From Desulfuromusa sp. (GTDB taxonomy: Bacteria > Desulfobacterota > Desulfuromonadia > Desulfuromonadales > Geopsychrobacteraceae), in contig JAKIUD010000008.1 of the NCBI GenBank assembly GCA_021647765.1, positions 1-64,000 of the forward strand: a stretch of 64,000 nucleotides of DNA. Reading direction: 5' to 3'. The notes under the pieces were generated by a model. That model was not told the DNA's origin. It searched no databases and was given only the letters and a program-made list of their open reading frames with translations. Positions 48,611 through 58,137 of the stretch are shown in pieces. Each line of letters starts with the position of its first letter. Position 1 is the stretch's first letter. Position numbers and translations under genes: made by a program.

Positions 48611-49123
48611 TCAATATCCCGATTTATCCTTCACCGGTATTTCGGTAAAAGCTTTACTCAGTTCTGTCGCGGTTTCTGCATCGAGACTATCGAGAATTTT
48701 ACCCGCGGTCTTCTTCTTAATGCCCAGCAGCAGATCGACTGCTAATTGATAATCAAGTGCTTTAATCAATACGGCAGCTTTTTGAGGGTTCATCTTTTCG
48801 TAAATCTTACTCAATTCCGCAATCCGCTCCCCTTCCGTCTTTTCTTTACGGTCGAGCAATTGAACCAGCTCAGTGCGTAGCTGTTGCATCGCCGCGAGCT
48901 TCTTATCGACTTCCCCCTCCAAGGTCTTTAGCTGCATTTCCCGAGTATCAATTTTACTTTCCCGCTCGTCTAATTTTGCGTACTCATCTTCGATTGATAC
49001 CAGGATGCGGCGCTCCTCGACCGATGATATCTGATTCTCATCCACCTGCCCTGGCTTTGCCGCAAAGAGAGTTCCAGAACAAAACATCAACACTATTGTG
49101 ATCAATATCATTCTCAGGATCAT
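48611..49123 (-). CDS. MotE-like flagellar protein (MgtE N-domain family)
   Basis: This 170-residue protein has a signal peptide or membrane anchor (about residues 1-22), a long charged coiled coil (about 35-105), and a C-terminal MgtE-N-like helical domain KIYEKMNPQKAAVLIKALDYQLAVDLLLGIKKKTAGKILDSLDAETATELS. This layout matches the protein called MotE or FlbB-related in some flagellar systems, a periplasmic motor accessory. The function in this group is inferred from position between fliJ and fliK. It overlaps fliJ by four bases. Confidence 0.85.
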   Translation of the reverse strand: MILRMILITIVLMFCSGTLFAAKPGQVDENQISSVEERRILVSIEDEYAKLDERESKIDTREMQLKTLEGEVDKKLAAMQQLRTELVQLLDRKEKTEGERIAELSKIYEKMNPQKAAVLIKALDYQLAVDLLLGIKKKTAGKILDSLDAETATELSKAFTEIPVKDKSGY

Positions 49124-49560
49124 GAGTTATTCCCTTTATTGCGCAGGCTGATTTCATCCAGCACCACCCGCTCCTTGCGAGACAGTTCCTGTCGATATTC
49201 TGCCTCCTGTTTATCCTTTAATTTGGCCATGACCTGACGTTCCCGTGCCGCATGAAGCAGTCCCTTACGCTCAGAAATAATCTGCTGCTCAAGCTGTTTT
49301 AAACGATCCTGAAGATCCCCAATCAAGCGTTGGCAATGTTGAATCTGTGATTCATAGAGATAAATTTCTGCAACCGTCAATCCTTCCTCCTGACGTTGCT
49401 TTAATTCACTGTCATTCTGTTGCAGCTTCTGCCTTTGCTGTTGCAGCTTTGCTTCAAGTTTGCCCTGTTTCTGCAGGCTAGCAGTTAAAACCTGCTGAGC
49501 CTGATCTTCTAGTAATTGTCGATAATTGAGCACCGATTGTAATTTGAATTTTCCTGCCAT
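49120..49560 (-). CDS. fliJ: Flagellar export chaperone FliJ
   Basis: Coiled-coil stalk of the export ATPase complex. The 146-residue protein is almost entirely helical and Gln/Glu/Arg-rich, beginning KFKLQSVLNYRQLLEDQAQQVL, the typical FliJ opening. The sequence is poorly conserved, so the call relies on this start and on position one base after fliI. It overlaps the MotE-like gene by four bases. Confidence 0.9.
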   Translation of the reverse strand: MAGKFKLQSVLNYRQLLEDQAQQVLTASLQKQGKLEAKLQQQRQKLQQNDSELKQRQEEGLTVAEIYLYESQIQHCQRLIGDLQDRLKQLEQQIISERKGLLHAARERQVMAKLKDKQEAEYRQELSRKERVVLDEISLRNKGNNS

Positions 49561-49561
49561 T

Positions 49562-50887
49562 TTATACTCTCGCCCCCTGGCGGCGATCCTGGAGCAATGT
49601 CGTCAATTCCTCTATCGTTGTATCCAGATCAACAGCATCATTCATCCCCTGGCGAAGAAACTCGGTCACTTCTTCTATCTGCGAAATAGCATAATCAATT
49701 TTACCATTACTCCCCTCAACATAGGCACCAATATTGATCAGATCTTCCGCCTCTTTATAAGTCGCCATAATCTCCCGAACCCGACCGCTCAACTGAAGAT
49801 GTTCAGGACTGACGATATCGCGCATAACCCGGCTGGCCGAGTTGAGGATATCAATGGAGGGATAATGGTTACGTGCTGCCAGATCACGTGACAGAACAAT
49901 ATGCCCATCAAGAATCGATCTGACCGCATCGGCAATCGGCTCATTCATATCATCCCCTTCAACCAGTACAGTATAGAGACCAGTAATGCTCCCTCTCCCT
50001 TTAAAACTTCCGGCTCTCTCCAGTAGTTTCGGTAAGGTAGCAAAAACCGACGGGGTATAGCCTTTGGTTGTTGGCGGCTCACCGATTGCCAGACCAACCT
50101 CGCGCATCGCCATGGCAAAACGGGTCACTGAATCCATCAGCAACAAAACATCTTTCCCCTGTGCACAGAAATATTCAGCGATGGTTGTCGCAACAAAAGC
50201 ACCACGCATCCGCAATAATGGTGATTGATCCGAGGTTGCGGTAATCACAACTGAACGGGCTAGCCCTTCAGGACCGAGGTCGCGTTCAATAAATTCACGA
50301 ACTTCCCGCCCCCGCTCACCAATCAGAGCAATGACGTTGACATCCGCTTGGGTATGCTTAGCCATCATTCCGAGTAAGACACTCTTCCCGACCCCTGAGC
50401 CAGCCATAATTCCCATCCGCTGCCCTGAACCGCAAGTCAACAAACCATTGATCGCCCGCACACCAAGATCGAGAGGATGGACAATCGGCTTTCTGGCCAT
50501 TGGACTCGCCGGCAATGCATAGAGTGGACATTCATGATCACAAGCCTCCAAGGGAAGTTCATCAAGGGGTTGACCAAGGGCGTCAAGAACCCGACCAAGC
50601 AGATGGTCGCCAACCGGGATAGAAGCACTGTCCCGCACCACCTGAATCAAACTGCCAGGACCAAGACCACGAAGTTCTCCCAACGGCATCAGTAGTGCAC
50701 GAGAATCGCGGAAACCGACAACCTCCGCCGGAACCGGCTCTCCACCTCCCAGCGGAGTCAACTGACAGAGAGTACCAACCGTTGCCGCAGGACAATGTCC
50801 TTCGACAATCAGACCAACAATCTGAATCACTTTCCCACTCACCTTGAGTGGATTGACCGCTTTGACCTGTTCGACAAGATCTATCAT
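49562..50887 (-). CDS. fliI: Flagellar export ATPase FliI
   Basis: Hexameric ATPase that energises flagellar protein export. The 441-residue protein has the F1-beta-like core with Walker A MAGSGVGKSVLLGMMAK, Walker B VLLLMDSVTRFAMAMREVGLAIGEPP and the catalytic GERGREVREFIE glutamates. The N-terminus includes a beta-barrel with GQPLDELP. Its ATG overlaps the fliH stop, indicating coupling. Confidence 0.96.
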   Translation of the reverse strand: MIDLVEQVKAVNPLKVSGKVIQIVGLIVEGHCPAATVGTLCQLTPLGGGEPVPAEVVGFRDSRALLMPLGELRGLGPGSLIQVVRDSASIPVGDHLLGRVLDALGQPLDELPLEACDHECPLYALPASPMARKPIVHPLDLGVRAINGLLTCGSGQRMGIMAGSGVGKSVLLGMMAKHTQADVNVIALIGERGREVREFIERDLGPEGLARSVVITATSDQSPLLRMRGAFVATTIAEYFCAQGKDVLLLMDSVTRFAMAMREVGLAIGEPPTTKGYTPSVFATLPKLLERAGSFKGRGSITGLYTVLVEGDDMNEPIADAVRSILDGHIVLSRDLAARNHYPSIDILNSASRVMRDIVSPEHLQLSGRVREIMATYKEAEDLINIGAYVEGSNGKIDYAISQIEEVTEFLRQGMNDAVDLDTTIEELTTLLQDRRQGARV

Positions 50888-51549
50888 CCCACATCCATAA
50901 TTGCTTCACTCAAAGCTTGATGAATTGCCTCAAGTTGCGTTTCGATAGTGGCATCCACATCTCCAAGGTCGGAATCAACTCGACAGCCCCCGGGGGAAAT
51001 TGCTGCGTCAGCTTCAATACTTAAGTTTTTCAGGCCGCTGATACTGGCAAGAAAAAGTGGTTTTTGAGCTGTAACATTCTCAAGATCGGCAGGATTAATC
51101 CGGATACGATATTGATCGCTGCGCACTGAAGATTGCAAAGCTGTTTCGATAATTGTCAAAATAATCTTGGGATCTGCTGCCACTTCTCTGCGGATAACCT
51201 GTTCAGAGACAGCCATCACCAGTCGCAACATATCCTGGCCACTATTCTTAGCCAGGGATTCCCGTAAGCGACTGATCTCTTCCGCTGCCGTTGCCAATGC
51301 TTGTGCCGCTGTTTCCAGGTTTTGATCCGCATTTTCCAGACCTTCCCGGCGCCCGCGAGCGTAAGCATCCTCAACATCTTTAGCGGAATATCCAGTGGAG
51401 GTTCCCGCTGTAGGTGTCGCAATCACTGAGTTTTTAGTAAATCCATCAGCCTCTAAAGGAGAACCTGATTCCGTCTCTCCAAACGATCTGAACTGAAATT
51501 CTTTAAGACCATTGGTTTCAGCGCCTCGATAAATTTTAGACAAGTTCAT
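50884..51549 (-). CDS. fliH: Flagellar assembly protein FliH
   Basis: Cytoplasmic regulator and tether of FliI. The 221-residue protein (ATG 51549; a GTG two codons earlier is an alternative) has a variable N-terminus with AYARGRREGLENADQNLE, then a helical stalk. The C-terminal FliH/E-type domain has LRLVMAVSEQVIRREVAADPKIILTIIETAL and INPADLENV. It overlaps fliG by fourteen bases and fliI by four. Confidence 0.92.
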   Translation of the reverse strand: MNLSKIYRGAETNGLKEFQFRSFGETESGSPLEADGFTKNSVIATPTAGTSTGYSAKDVEDAYARGRREGLENADQNLETAAQALATAAEEISRLRESLAKNSGQDMLRLVMAVSEQVIRREVAADPKIILTIIETALQSSVRSDQYRIRINPADLENVTAQKPLFLASISGLKNLSIEADAAISPGGCRVDSDLGDVDATIETQLEAIHQALSEAIMDVG

Positions 51550-52549
51550 CGCCACCGCCGCCTCTTCCAGGTATTACAACAGACCCCTCTTCTTCAAGTT
51601 TCAGGGCAACCTTAACAATTTCCATCTGCATTGCTTCCACTTCAGAAAGCTTGCGTGGTCCCATTGCCTCAAGATCTTCTGCGATCATATCGGCGGCACG
51701 CTGGGAAATATTGCCGAAGATTTTATCTTTGATCGGATCACTTGCGGTCTTCAATGCCAGAGTTAACATGTCGGTACTGACTTCGCGCAGAATCGCCTGC
51801 ATGCCACGGCCATCAATCGCAGCCAGATCTTCAAAGGTGAACATCCGTCGCCGAATTTCCTCAGCCAGATCAGGATCCACCGCCTCAATACTGGTGAGAA
51901 TCACCTGATCGGCTCCTTTGTCCATTTTGCCGAGAATCTCAACCACCTTCTCAATTCCACCAACCTGTTTGCGATCCTTTCCAACCACCACACCGACTTC
52001 ACGCTGTAGCGCCTCTTCGATCTGATTGATGACATCAGGAGAGACATTATCGATCTTGGCAATGCGATACATAATATCACCACGCATATCATCCGGTAAT
52101 TCCGCTAAAATTCGGCTGGTATGATCTTCCTTCTGGGTCGACAGAATCAAGGCAACTGTCTGTGGATGCTCATTTTCCAGCAACCCGGCAACCATGCGCG
52201 GATGCATTTTGGAGATGGTTTCCAGCGGTCGTCCTTCAATCCCCGCAGAAACCTGATCCAGCAGATATTGAGCTCGTTGATGATCAGAACCCCCAAGAAT
52301 GGCATGTTTGGCAAACTCGTCACCGCGAATGTAGACACCAACATCACCAGCGCGAGATTCCTTGAACTCTTCCAGAATTTCCCGAGCGAGAGACGGATCG
52401 ACATGATCAATTTCCATCATACAGCGACTGATTTCACGGACTTCAGAATCATCCAGAGTCTCAAATATCTTTGCGGTTGACTCTTCCCCGAGACAGAGCA
52501 GTAATATGGCCGCTTTCTTTGCTCCAGATAGATGTTTTGCTTTTTGCAC
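51536..52549 (-). CDS. fliG: Flagellar motor switch protein FliG
   Basis: Torque-generating C-ring protein. From the GTG at 52549 (GGAG six bases upstream) it has 337 residues; a TTG at 52561 overlaps that ribosome site and is unlikely. It shows the N-terminal LSGAKKAAILLLCLGEES, the middle-domain EHPQ motif in LLENEHPQTVALILS, and the C-terminal charged helix VDPDLAEEIRRRMFTFEDLAAIDGRGMQAILREV that meets MotA. Confidence 0.95.
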   Translation of the reverse strand: MQKAKHLSGAKKAAILLLCLGEESTAKIFETLDDSEVREISRCMMEIDHVDPSLAREILEEFKESRAGDVGVYIRGDEFAKHAILGGSDHQRAQYLLDQVSAGIEGRPLETISKMHPRMVAGLLENEHPQTVALILSTQKEDHTSRILAELPDDMRGDIMYRIAKIDNVSPDVINQIEEALQREVGVVVGKDRKQVGGIEKVVEILGKMDKGADQVILTSIEAVDPDLAEEIRRRMFTFEDLAAIDGRGMQAILREVSTDMLTLALKTASDPIKDKIFGNISQRAADMIAEDLEAMGPRKLSEVEAMQMEIVKVALKLEEEGSVVIPGRGGGGDELV

Positions 52550-52658
52550 AAATAACTCCAAATATAAAGCTGTTTAATTTGAACTAAAGTTTTTTAAGCT
52601 GAGGGAGTTTAGGGTTGGATTATCTGGTTATTATCCCTTCAACCTTGTCTTGCAGCTT

Positions 52659-54248
52659 TTAACCCTCAGCCGGTTCTTCACGTAGCCAATTTTTCACCAC
52701 CTGCACTGGCATCATGTCACCACCCAGGACTTCCTGGCGAATTTGAGCTAACGGATCACTGGGACCACCCAACAGTGGAGTTGATTCATCCCCACGCATC
52801 TCAGCTTCTAGCTCTTCGACTGTTTTCATTGGTTGGGTCTGTTCAGACGCCCCACGCAAGGTACGCATCAAAGGCTTGAGAAACAACAAATATGCGAACA
52901 ATGAAGCAATAACCAGCAAACTGTACTTAATAATCGGCATAAAGGGATAAACCTTGTCAATCAACGAAGGTTCCGGCAAGGCGTCATCACTAAAGCCACT
53001 TTCAAATGGCATGGAAACAACCGAAATCAAATCTCCACGGGAGTCACTGATACCAAGTGCCGAACGAACCATCTTCTCAATACCCTGCAACTCTTCTGCC
53101 CCACGTGGCGTATTGACTGGGTCTGCACCTTCAGCACCGGGAGTCACTCGATCAGCGACCAGAACTGAGACCGACAGCGTTTTCAATGTGCCAACCGATT
53201 GAACCGTCTTACTTACCACCTTGCTCAACTCATAATTAACTGTTTCGTCAGAACGACTGGCTGGGGTTCCTGCCGTTGCTGTTGCAGTACCCCCCTGCAG
53301 GTTAGAAACAACCCCGGGAACACCACTTGAGGATTCACTGCCCCCCTCCTCTGTACTGGTCTGCTCACTGACGATAACCGCACCTTTGGGATCGAGAGAT
53401 TCCTCAACCTTTTCTCGCTGATCGAAATCGACCTCAGCATTGACCTTAACCAGAGAGTTTCCTGCTCCGAGGGCACGATCCAGCAATGACTGAGCACGTA
53501 CTTCTAACCGCCGCTCCACAGTCTGTTGATAATTCAGCATCCCCGGAGTCATCGGCCCGGCCATTTCATCTCCATGACTTTTGGATAAAATTTTACCACT
53601 TGAATCAACCACCGTAACGTTCTCCGCATCCAACCCTTCGACGCTACCAGAAACCAGATAAACAATCCCTTGCAGTTGTGATTCTTTGAGAGAACGACCG
53701 GACGAAAGCTTAATGACAACCGACGCAGTTGCCTGTTGTTGCTGTTCCCGAAACAACCGTTTTTCTGGCAATGCCAAGTGAATGCGGGCGGCTTCAACCG
53801 GTGCCAGAGAAGTGATGGTTCGCACCAGTTCACCCTGAAGAGCACGCCGATAATTAACTTTCTGGGCAAAGTCAGTCATGCCGAAACTCTGCTTGTCAAA
53901 GATCTCGAAACCGACTCCACCTTCAGATAAGCCGGAGCCAGCCAGTTCAATACGTGCCTCATAAACTTTATCCGCCGGAACCATGATGTCCCGTCCACCG
54001 TCTTCTAAACGATAAGGAACCTTGTGCCCTTTCAGCCAATCAACCACCGATGCCGCATCCCGACTTGGCAAGTTGGCAAATAACAGACTGTAATCCGCAA
54101 CTTGAGACTGCATGATAATTAAGCTGAACAGGAGAGCACTCACCGCTGTCGCCCCAATCAGACTCAGCTTGCGTGCCAGCGACCATTCCATGATCACATC
54201 CAACATATTCTTCTTTTTAGCAGTCACTTCTTTTACTTCTTCAGCCAT
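52659..54248 (-). CDS. fliF: Flagellar MS-ring protein FliF
   Basis: Inner-membrane MS ring on which the basal body is built. The 529-residue protein has a first membrane helix near residues 27-47, ring-building domains with LFANLPSRDAASVVDWLKGHKVPYRL and SASVVIKLSSGR, a Ser/Thr-rich loop (SSSGVPGVVSNLQGG), a second membrane helix (about 430-452), and a C-terminal FliG-binding tail. CGGAGG precedes the ATG. It heads the fliFGHIJ stretch. Confidence 0.95.
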   Translation of the reverse strand: MAEEVKEVTAKKKNMLDVIMEWSLARKLSLIGATAVSALLFSLIIMQSQVADYSLLFANLPSRDAASVVDWLKGHKVPYRLEDGGRDIMVPADKVYEARIELAGSGLSEGGVGFEIFDKQSFGMTDFAQKVNYRRALQGELVRTITSLAPVEAARIHLALPEKRLFREQQQQATASVVIKLSSGRSLKESQLQGIVYLVSGSVEGLDAENVTVVDSSGKILSKSHGDEMAGPMTPGMLNYQQTVERRLEVRAQSLLDRALGAGNSLVKVNAEVDFDQREKVEESLDPKGAVIVSEQTSTEEGGSESSSGVPGVVSNLQGGTATATAGTPASRSDETVNYELSKVVSKTVQSVGTLKTLSVSVLVADRVTPGAEGADPVNTPRGAEELQGIEKMVRSALGISDSRGDLISVVSMPFESGFSDDALPEPSLIDKVYPFMPIIKYSLLVIASLFAYLLFLKPLMRTLRGASEQTQPMKTVEELEAEMRGDESTPLLGGPSDPLAQIRQEVLGGDMMPVQVVKNWLREEPAEG

Positions 54249-54315
54249 CGAAATTTTCCTCCGGGATCGATTGCGTTAATCTTTAATTTTCAATAATTCA
54301 CCAGATGACTTTCGA

Positions 54316-54618
54316 TTACACCTGCATGCGCATGATTTCCTGATACGCCTCAACCGCCTTGTTCCGCACCTGCACCATCAGCCGTAAAGAGATATCTGCC
54401 TCTTCCAGCTTGATCATCGCTCCATGCAGATTTTTGGTTTCGCCAGCAGCAATCTGTTCAGCAGCTCGATCAGCACTGATCTGTGCCTGATTGACCTCGG
54501 CAATAGATGTTTTCAGCATTTCCCCAAACTTATTGCCCATATTTTGAATCGGGCTTGTTTTCGGTTGGGACAGCCCTTTAAGATGGGCATTCATAGTAAT
54601 ATCAGCAACACTTCTCAT
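54316..54618 (-). CDS. fliE: Flagellar hook-basal body protein FliE
   Basis: Links the MS ring to the rod. The 100-residue helical protein ends with the family motif NLHGAMIKLEEADISLRLMVQVRNKAVEAYQEIMRMQV. GAGGTAAGGA precedes the ATG. It sits between flgC and fliF, the usual order flgB-flgC-fliE-fliF. Confidence 0.94.
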   Translation of the reverse strand: MRSVADITMNAHLKGLSQPKTSPIQNMGNKFGEMLKTSIAEVNQAQISADRAAEQIAAGETKNLHGAMIKLEEADISLRLMVQVRNKAVEAYQEIMRMQV

Positions 54619-54626
54619 TCCTTACC

Positions 54627-55058
54627 TCACCGTCCTATTTCCAGGGCTTTTAATGCCATCCGTTTCGCCGACTTAACGACTGTGACGTTTGCTTCGTAGG
54701 CTCGTAATGCTGACATCATATCGGCAGTTTCTTCCACCAGACTGATATTTGGCATCGCAACTTGACCTTGTTCATCGGCATCGGGATGAGACGGGTCATA
54801 GACCATCCGGGGAGGCAAACTGCTCGCTTGAACCTGAGAAACTTCAACCCCCTGTACCGCATCACGCATCCGGCTATCAAGCGTATCGGAAAACCCTTTC
54901 TGGCTACTTTGGAAAACCACTTCCCGCTTTCGGTATGGACCGCCATCTGGAGTTCGGGTGGTTTCGATATTGGCCAGGTTGGAACTGATGGCGTTCATCC
55001 GAATCCGCTGCGCCTTGAGTGCCGAAGCACTGATCTTCATCGTGGTAAAAATATCCAT
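54627..55058 (-). CDS. flgC: Flagellar proximal rod protein FlgC
   Basis: Proximal rod subunit. The 143-residue protein opens FTTMKISASALKAQRIRMNAISSNLANIETTRTPDGGPYRKREVVFQ, the FlgC signature, and ends ISLVEETADMMSALRAYEANVTVVKSAKRMALKALEIGR. It begins eight bases after flgB and precedes fliE by eight bases, a tight operon. Confidence 0.95.
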   Translation of the reverse strand: MDIFTTMKISASALKAQRIRMNAISSNLANIETTRTPDGGPYRKREVVFQSSQKGFSDTLDSRMRDAVQGVEVSQVQASSLPPRMVYDPSHPDADEQGQVAMPNISLVEETADMMSALRAYEANVTVVKSAKRMALKALEIGR

Positions 55059-55066
55059 AAAATCTC

Positions 55067-55480
55067 CTAACGACCGTCACTGGCGGCAAATTTAAGCATC
55101 GAGAATTTTTTCTTTAAAATCTGACTGCCGGCTTCATAAAGAAGTTGGTTTTCTGCCAGATCAAGCATCTCGTCATCAATCGAGACACTGTTGCCATCAC
55201 CAAAGGGATTCTGGCTTGGATGCTTGGTTATGTTACCCTGCACTGCACTTATTCCACCTGAACCAAGTGGAAAATGTTTCGGGTTGGTTTTTCTCCCAGC
55301 CATCTCAGGGTGGCTGATAGCCTTGCGCAAATTATCTTCAAAATTTAGTTTACGAACCGCGTAGCCAGGTGTTTCTGCATTGGCAATGTTGCTAGCAATC
55401 ACCTGCTGCTTTTGTGCCCGCAAGTCGAGGCTCTTTTGCAATACTGCAATAGTTCGATCAGCGATTATGAAATTTGCCAT
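55067..55480 (-). CDS. flgB: Flagellar proximal rod protein FlgB
   Basis: Most proximal rod subunit. The 137-residue protein has KSLDLRAQKQQVIASNIANAETPGYAVRKLNFEDNLRKAI near the start and a C-terminal VSIDDEMLDLAENQLLYEAGSQILKKKFSMLKFA helix. AGGAG precedes the ATG. It follows the 802-residue TPR gene by 43 bases and probably shares its sigma-54 promoter. Confidence 0.95.
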   Translation of the reverse strand: MANFIIADRTIAVLQKSLDLRAQKQQVIASNIANAETPGYAVRKLNFEDNLRKAISHPEMAGRKTNPKHFPLGSGGISAVQGNITKHPSQNPFGDGNSVSIDDEMLDLAENQLLYEAGSQILKKKFSMLKFAASDGR

Positions 55481-55522
55481 AATTTTACTCCTGCCTGACT
55501 TCTGATTCTAAAGTTGGAAATC

Positions 55523-57931
55523 TCACCGTTTTTCCTGAATGAGCAAGTCCTGAGCCAACTTTCCCCAAGAACTCCCTCCATCTGTCTCGACCAGTTGATT
55601 TAAAAGCTTAAGTGCCACCTTGCGCTGCTGCTGTCGGAGTAGGATTTGTGCTGTTCTGTAGCGGGCTTGGGCTCCAAAATCAGGATCTTTATGCAACTGC
55701 TGATAAATTTTAGCGGCAGCACTATTTTTATTTAATTGATAATAAGCCTCCCCCAAAAGTGCCATTTCTTTGACTTTTAGAGATTCTCCAGATTGTCGTA
55801 CCCGCTCCAAACTTTGAACCACTGCTTCCAATTGACCCATCTGCCAATAGATATGGGCAGCACGAATTTCCAGTTCGGAGCTGCTGGGTCGATTCTTCCT
55901 GCTCAACCAGGCCAGTAATTCATCCTGTTGACCTTCACGCTCAAAAGCATCCAGCAGAATTCCAAACAAGCTTGCTGCATCCTCACCCTGCGGATACTTT
56001 TCCAGGTAGCGACCAGCATAATCACTGGCTTTTTGGTACTCTGCACGTTTTAAATAGGATTCTGCCAGCGGGAGATAAATTGTCTGCTGCTCCGGCTTTC
56101 CGGTGGTACGATCAAACAGGTAAAGGAGGATCCGACTGGCACGTTCATAGAGTCCAAGCCGATTGAAAGCCGTTGCCAGATCGCGTAGGAAATCTTTTTG
56201 AAACCCACTCCGCAGCAGTAGTTTACGATTTTTCTCGGCCAGTACGACCGCCTGTAAATCTTTTTTCTGTTCCAGCAATTGATGCACCACTGTCGGCAAC
56301 TGTTGCAGAATCAAAAGATTCACTTCCCTGATAAGTTCAGAGGAACCAAACTCTCTTCGAAAACGCATCAACGCATCGATACTCTCGTGGTGCTCCCCTG
56401 AAAGAAACAGGGCAAGAGCATGTTTAAAACGACTTTCTTCGCGAACCGGGAGAAACTGCGAATGTTGCCCTAACTGCAAATATTCATTTGCAACCTGCTC
56501 CAGCTTAAGCTCCCCACCACTGATCAACTTATGATCAATCAATCGCAGCTCCGCTCTATCTCCCCCTTCTGTATTGGGACGATCCAGAGTTGCTCTTTGC
56601 AAGCCAATTATCCCCCAGCCCAGATCTCCCGCTTCATAGGCAGATGACCCTGCGGCAAACAGCAGGAGATCGTCTCCTGGCTCTTCTTTTAATGGCTCCA
56701 CTAAATGACGATAGAAACTGCTGGCCAACTTATAGTTCTTATTTTTAAATGCGCTGAAAGCGGCTCGGTTAAGGGAGAAGCGGTAATGATCAAACAGACC
56801 CGGCTCCTTAACCAGATCCTGATAAACTATAAGCGCTTTATCCAACTCACCAAGACCAGCACGGGCATCAGCAATTCGCATCTCAAGAGGCACAAGTAAA
56901 CGATCAGGCCAATTCAGCCCCGGAAGTTGTAAATGCTCAAGTGCGACACGATCCTGACCAGAAGCTAATGCGGTTTCCGCAAACAGAAAATGAATGAACG
57001 GCAGCAATGGATGATGTTCAGCCAGCTTTGGTAATAATTCCAGTAAAGTGAGCTGAGCAACAAGAGGTTGACCATCAAGTGCTTGTCCATAAGCTGTCAA
57101 ATATTCGACACGCGGCTGTTCTGATCCCCCTTTCCTGCGTAACGAATCAAGCCGAGCAATGCCCGCCTCTGTGGCATCAGTCCGCAGTTGGGCTTCTGCT
57201 ACAAAAAGATCCCGCAGGTAGAGTTGCTGCGGATCGTGGAGACTCAACCCGGTTGCCGTCTGGATCACACTGAGAAACATGTTGTTGTCAGCATGCTGCT
57301 GCAACGGCCATAGAGGGCTCTTTTCATCCACAATTAGAGGGGGAAATTGTGGGAGAGTGTAGTTGAGGGGTAGCTCTAACTTCCAATAAGTCCGATAATC
57401 ACAGAAAAACTTATCCCAATGATCTTTCCAGGGAGATTCCTGTTGAAATCGGGCAGCCCTTCTCCCAGCTTTGCGGGGTGGCATATTAGAAATCTTGAAA
57501 GCCACCGCTGGTCGGGCAACATCATCGGCATCCCAGTAAATATCTACAATCACCCGAGGCGGGCTTTGCTTTGATTCTGTGGCAATCTGCTTTGGGAGAC
57601 GCCGCAGCAAAATTGACATCAGGAGTTCCTGCTTCTTTTCTTTTAGCAGAACCTTAACGATCTTTTCATCTTCTGGAAGGGTACGGAACTTTGGGGACGG
57701 CTTAACATTGCCAAACAGCAGATCCACCCGTTGCCCGGAAGCTTCCATTGTAAACCTTGGCAGGGTGGACAATTCAAAAGTCATCCGGGTAAAACCCGGT
57801 CTGTCCTCCTTCTGCATAGTGAGCAAAGTGATTGGGTCTGCCGCTTGAACAGTGATTGTTACGCTCATAAAAAAGAGCAGCAAAAACAGCAATAACCCGA
57901 TAATTTTTACAACCCGAATAGGATGTTGCAT
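55523..57931 (-). CDS. Large secreted tetratricopeptide-repeat protein heading the flagellar operon
   Basis: This 802-residue protein has a signal peptide (about residues 1-30, ending VQAAD) and a beta-rich N-terminal domain resembling an AMIN-like fold (about 32-135: ITLLTMQKEDRPGFTRMTFELS through PPRVIVDIYWD). A long series of TPR-like helical pairs follows (about residues 240-800). Proteins of this kind are known to me beside flgB in Geobacter-type clusters but have no established role. Export to the periplasm with protein-binding repeats suggests a basal-body or cell-wall scaffold. It is the first gene after a sigma-54-like promoter. Confidence 0.8.
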   Translation of the reverse strand: MQHPIRVVKIIGLLLFLLLFFMSVTITVQAADPITLLTMQKEDRPGFTRMTFELSTLPRFTMEASGQRVDLLFGNVKPSPKFRTLPEDEKIVKVLLKEKKQELLMSILLRRLPKQIATESKQSPPRVIVDIYWDADDVARPAVAFKISNMPPRKAGRRAARFQQESPWKDHWDKFFCDYRTYWKLELPLNYTLPQFPPLIVDEKSPLWPLQQHADNNMFLSVIQTATGLSLHDPQQLYLRDLFVAEAQLRTDATEAGIARLDSLRRKGGSEQPRVEYLTAYGQALDGQPLVAQLTLLELLPKLAEHHPLLPFIHFLFAETALASGQDRVALEHLQLPGLNWPDRLLVPLEMRIADARAGLGELDKALIVYQDLVKEPGLFDHYRFSLNRAAFSAFKNKNYKLASSFYRHLVEPLKEEPGDDLLLFAAGSSAYEAGDLGWGIIGLQRATLDRPNTEGGDRAELRLIDHKLISGGELKLEQVANEYLQLGQHSQFLPVREESRFKHALALFLSGEHHESIDALMRFRREFGSSELIREVNLLILQQLPTVVHQLLEQKKDLQAVVLAEKNRKLLLRSGFQKDFLRDLATAFNRLGLYERASRILLYLFDRTTGKPEQQTIYLPLAESYLKRAEYQKASDYAGRYLEKYPQGEDAASLFGILLDAFEREGQQDELLAWLSRKNRPSSSELEIRAAHIYWQMGQLEAVVQSLERVRQSGESLKVKEMALLGEAYYQLNKNSAAAKIYQQLHKDPDFGAQARYRTAQILLRQQQRKVALKLLNQLVETDGGSSWGKLAQDLLIQEKR

Positions 57932-57975
57932 CCACGCCTCCAGTGGTTTTTATTTAACCCCAAAGACATTCATAG

Positions 57976-57991
57976 GCGAAAACTGTGCCAA
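57976..57991 (-). promoter_or_regulatory. Sigma-54-type promoter of the TPR-flgB-flgE block
   Basis: On the minus strand TTGGCACAGTTTTCGC has GG and GC exactly 12 bases apart. It matches TGGCAC-N5-TTGC except for C in place of the second T. Transcription would begin about 33 bases before the TPR gene. Both flagellar blocks thus carry the same promoter type, pointing to control by RpoN and an activator encoded elsewhere. Confidence 0.6.
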
Positions 57992-58137
57992 AAGGATTTA
58001 TAATTTCATAACTTGTTGGAATTAAAGCTTTTATTGTGCGAAGAGATTAATACAAGTTGGTTGAATTGTTTTTTTTGATAATAAGAAAGACGTGATTTTG
58101 ACAAAAGAATCAGAGCTTGACTGTTATAGGAGAAGAG

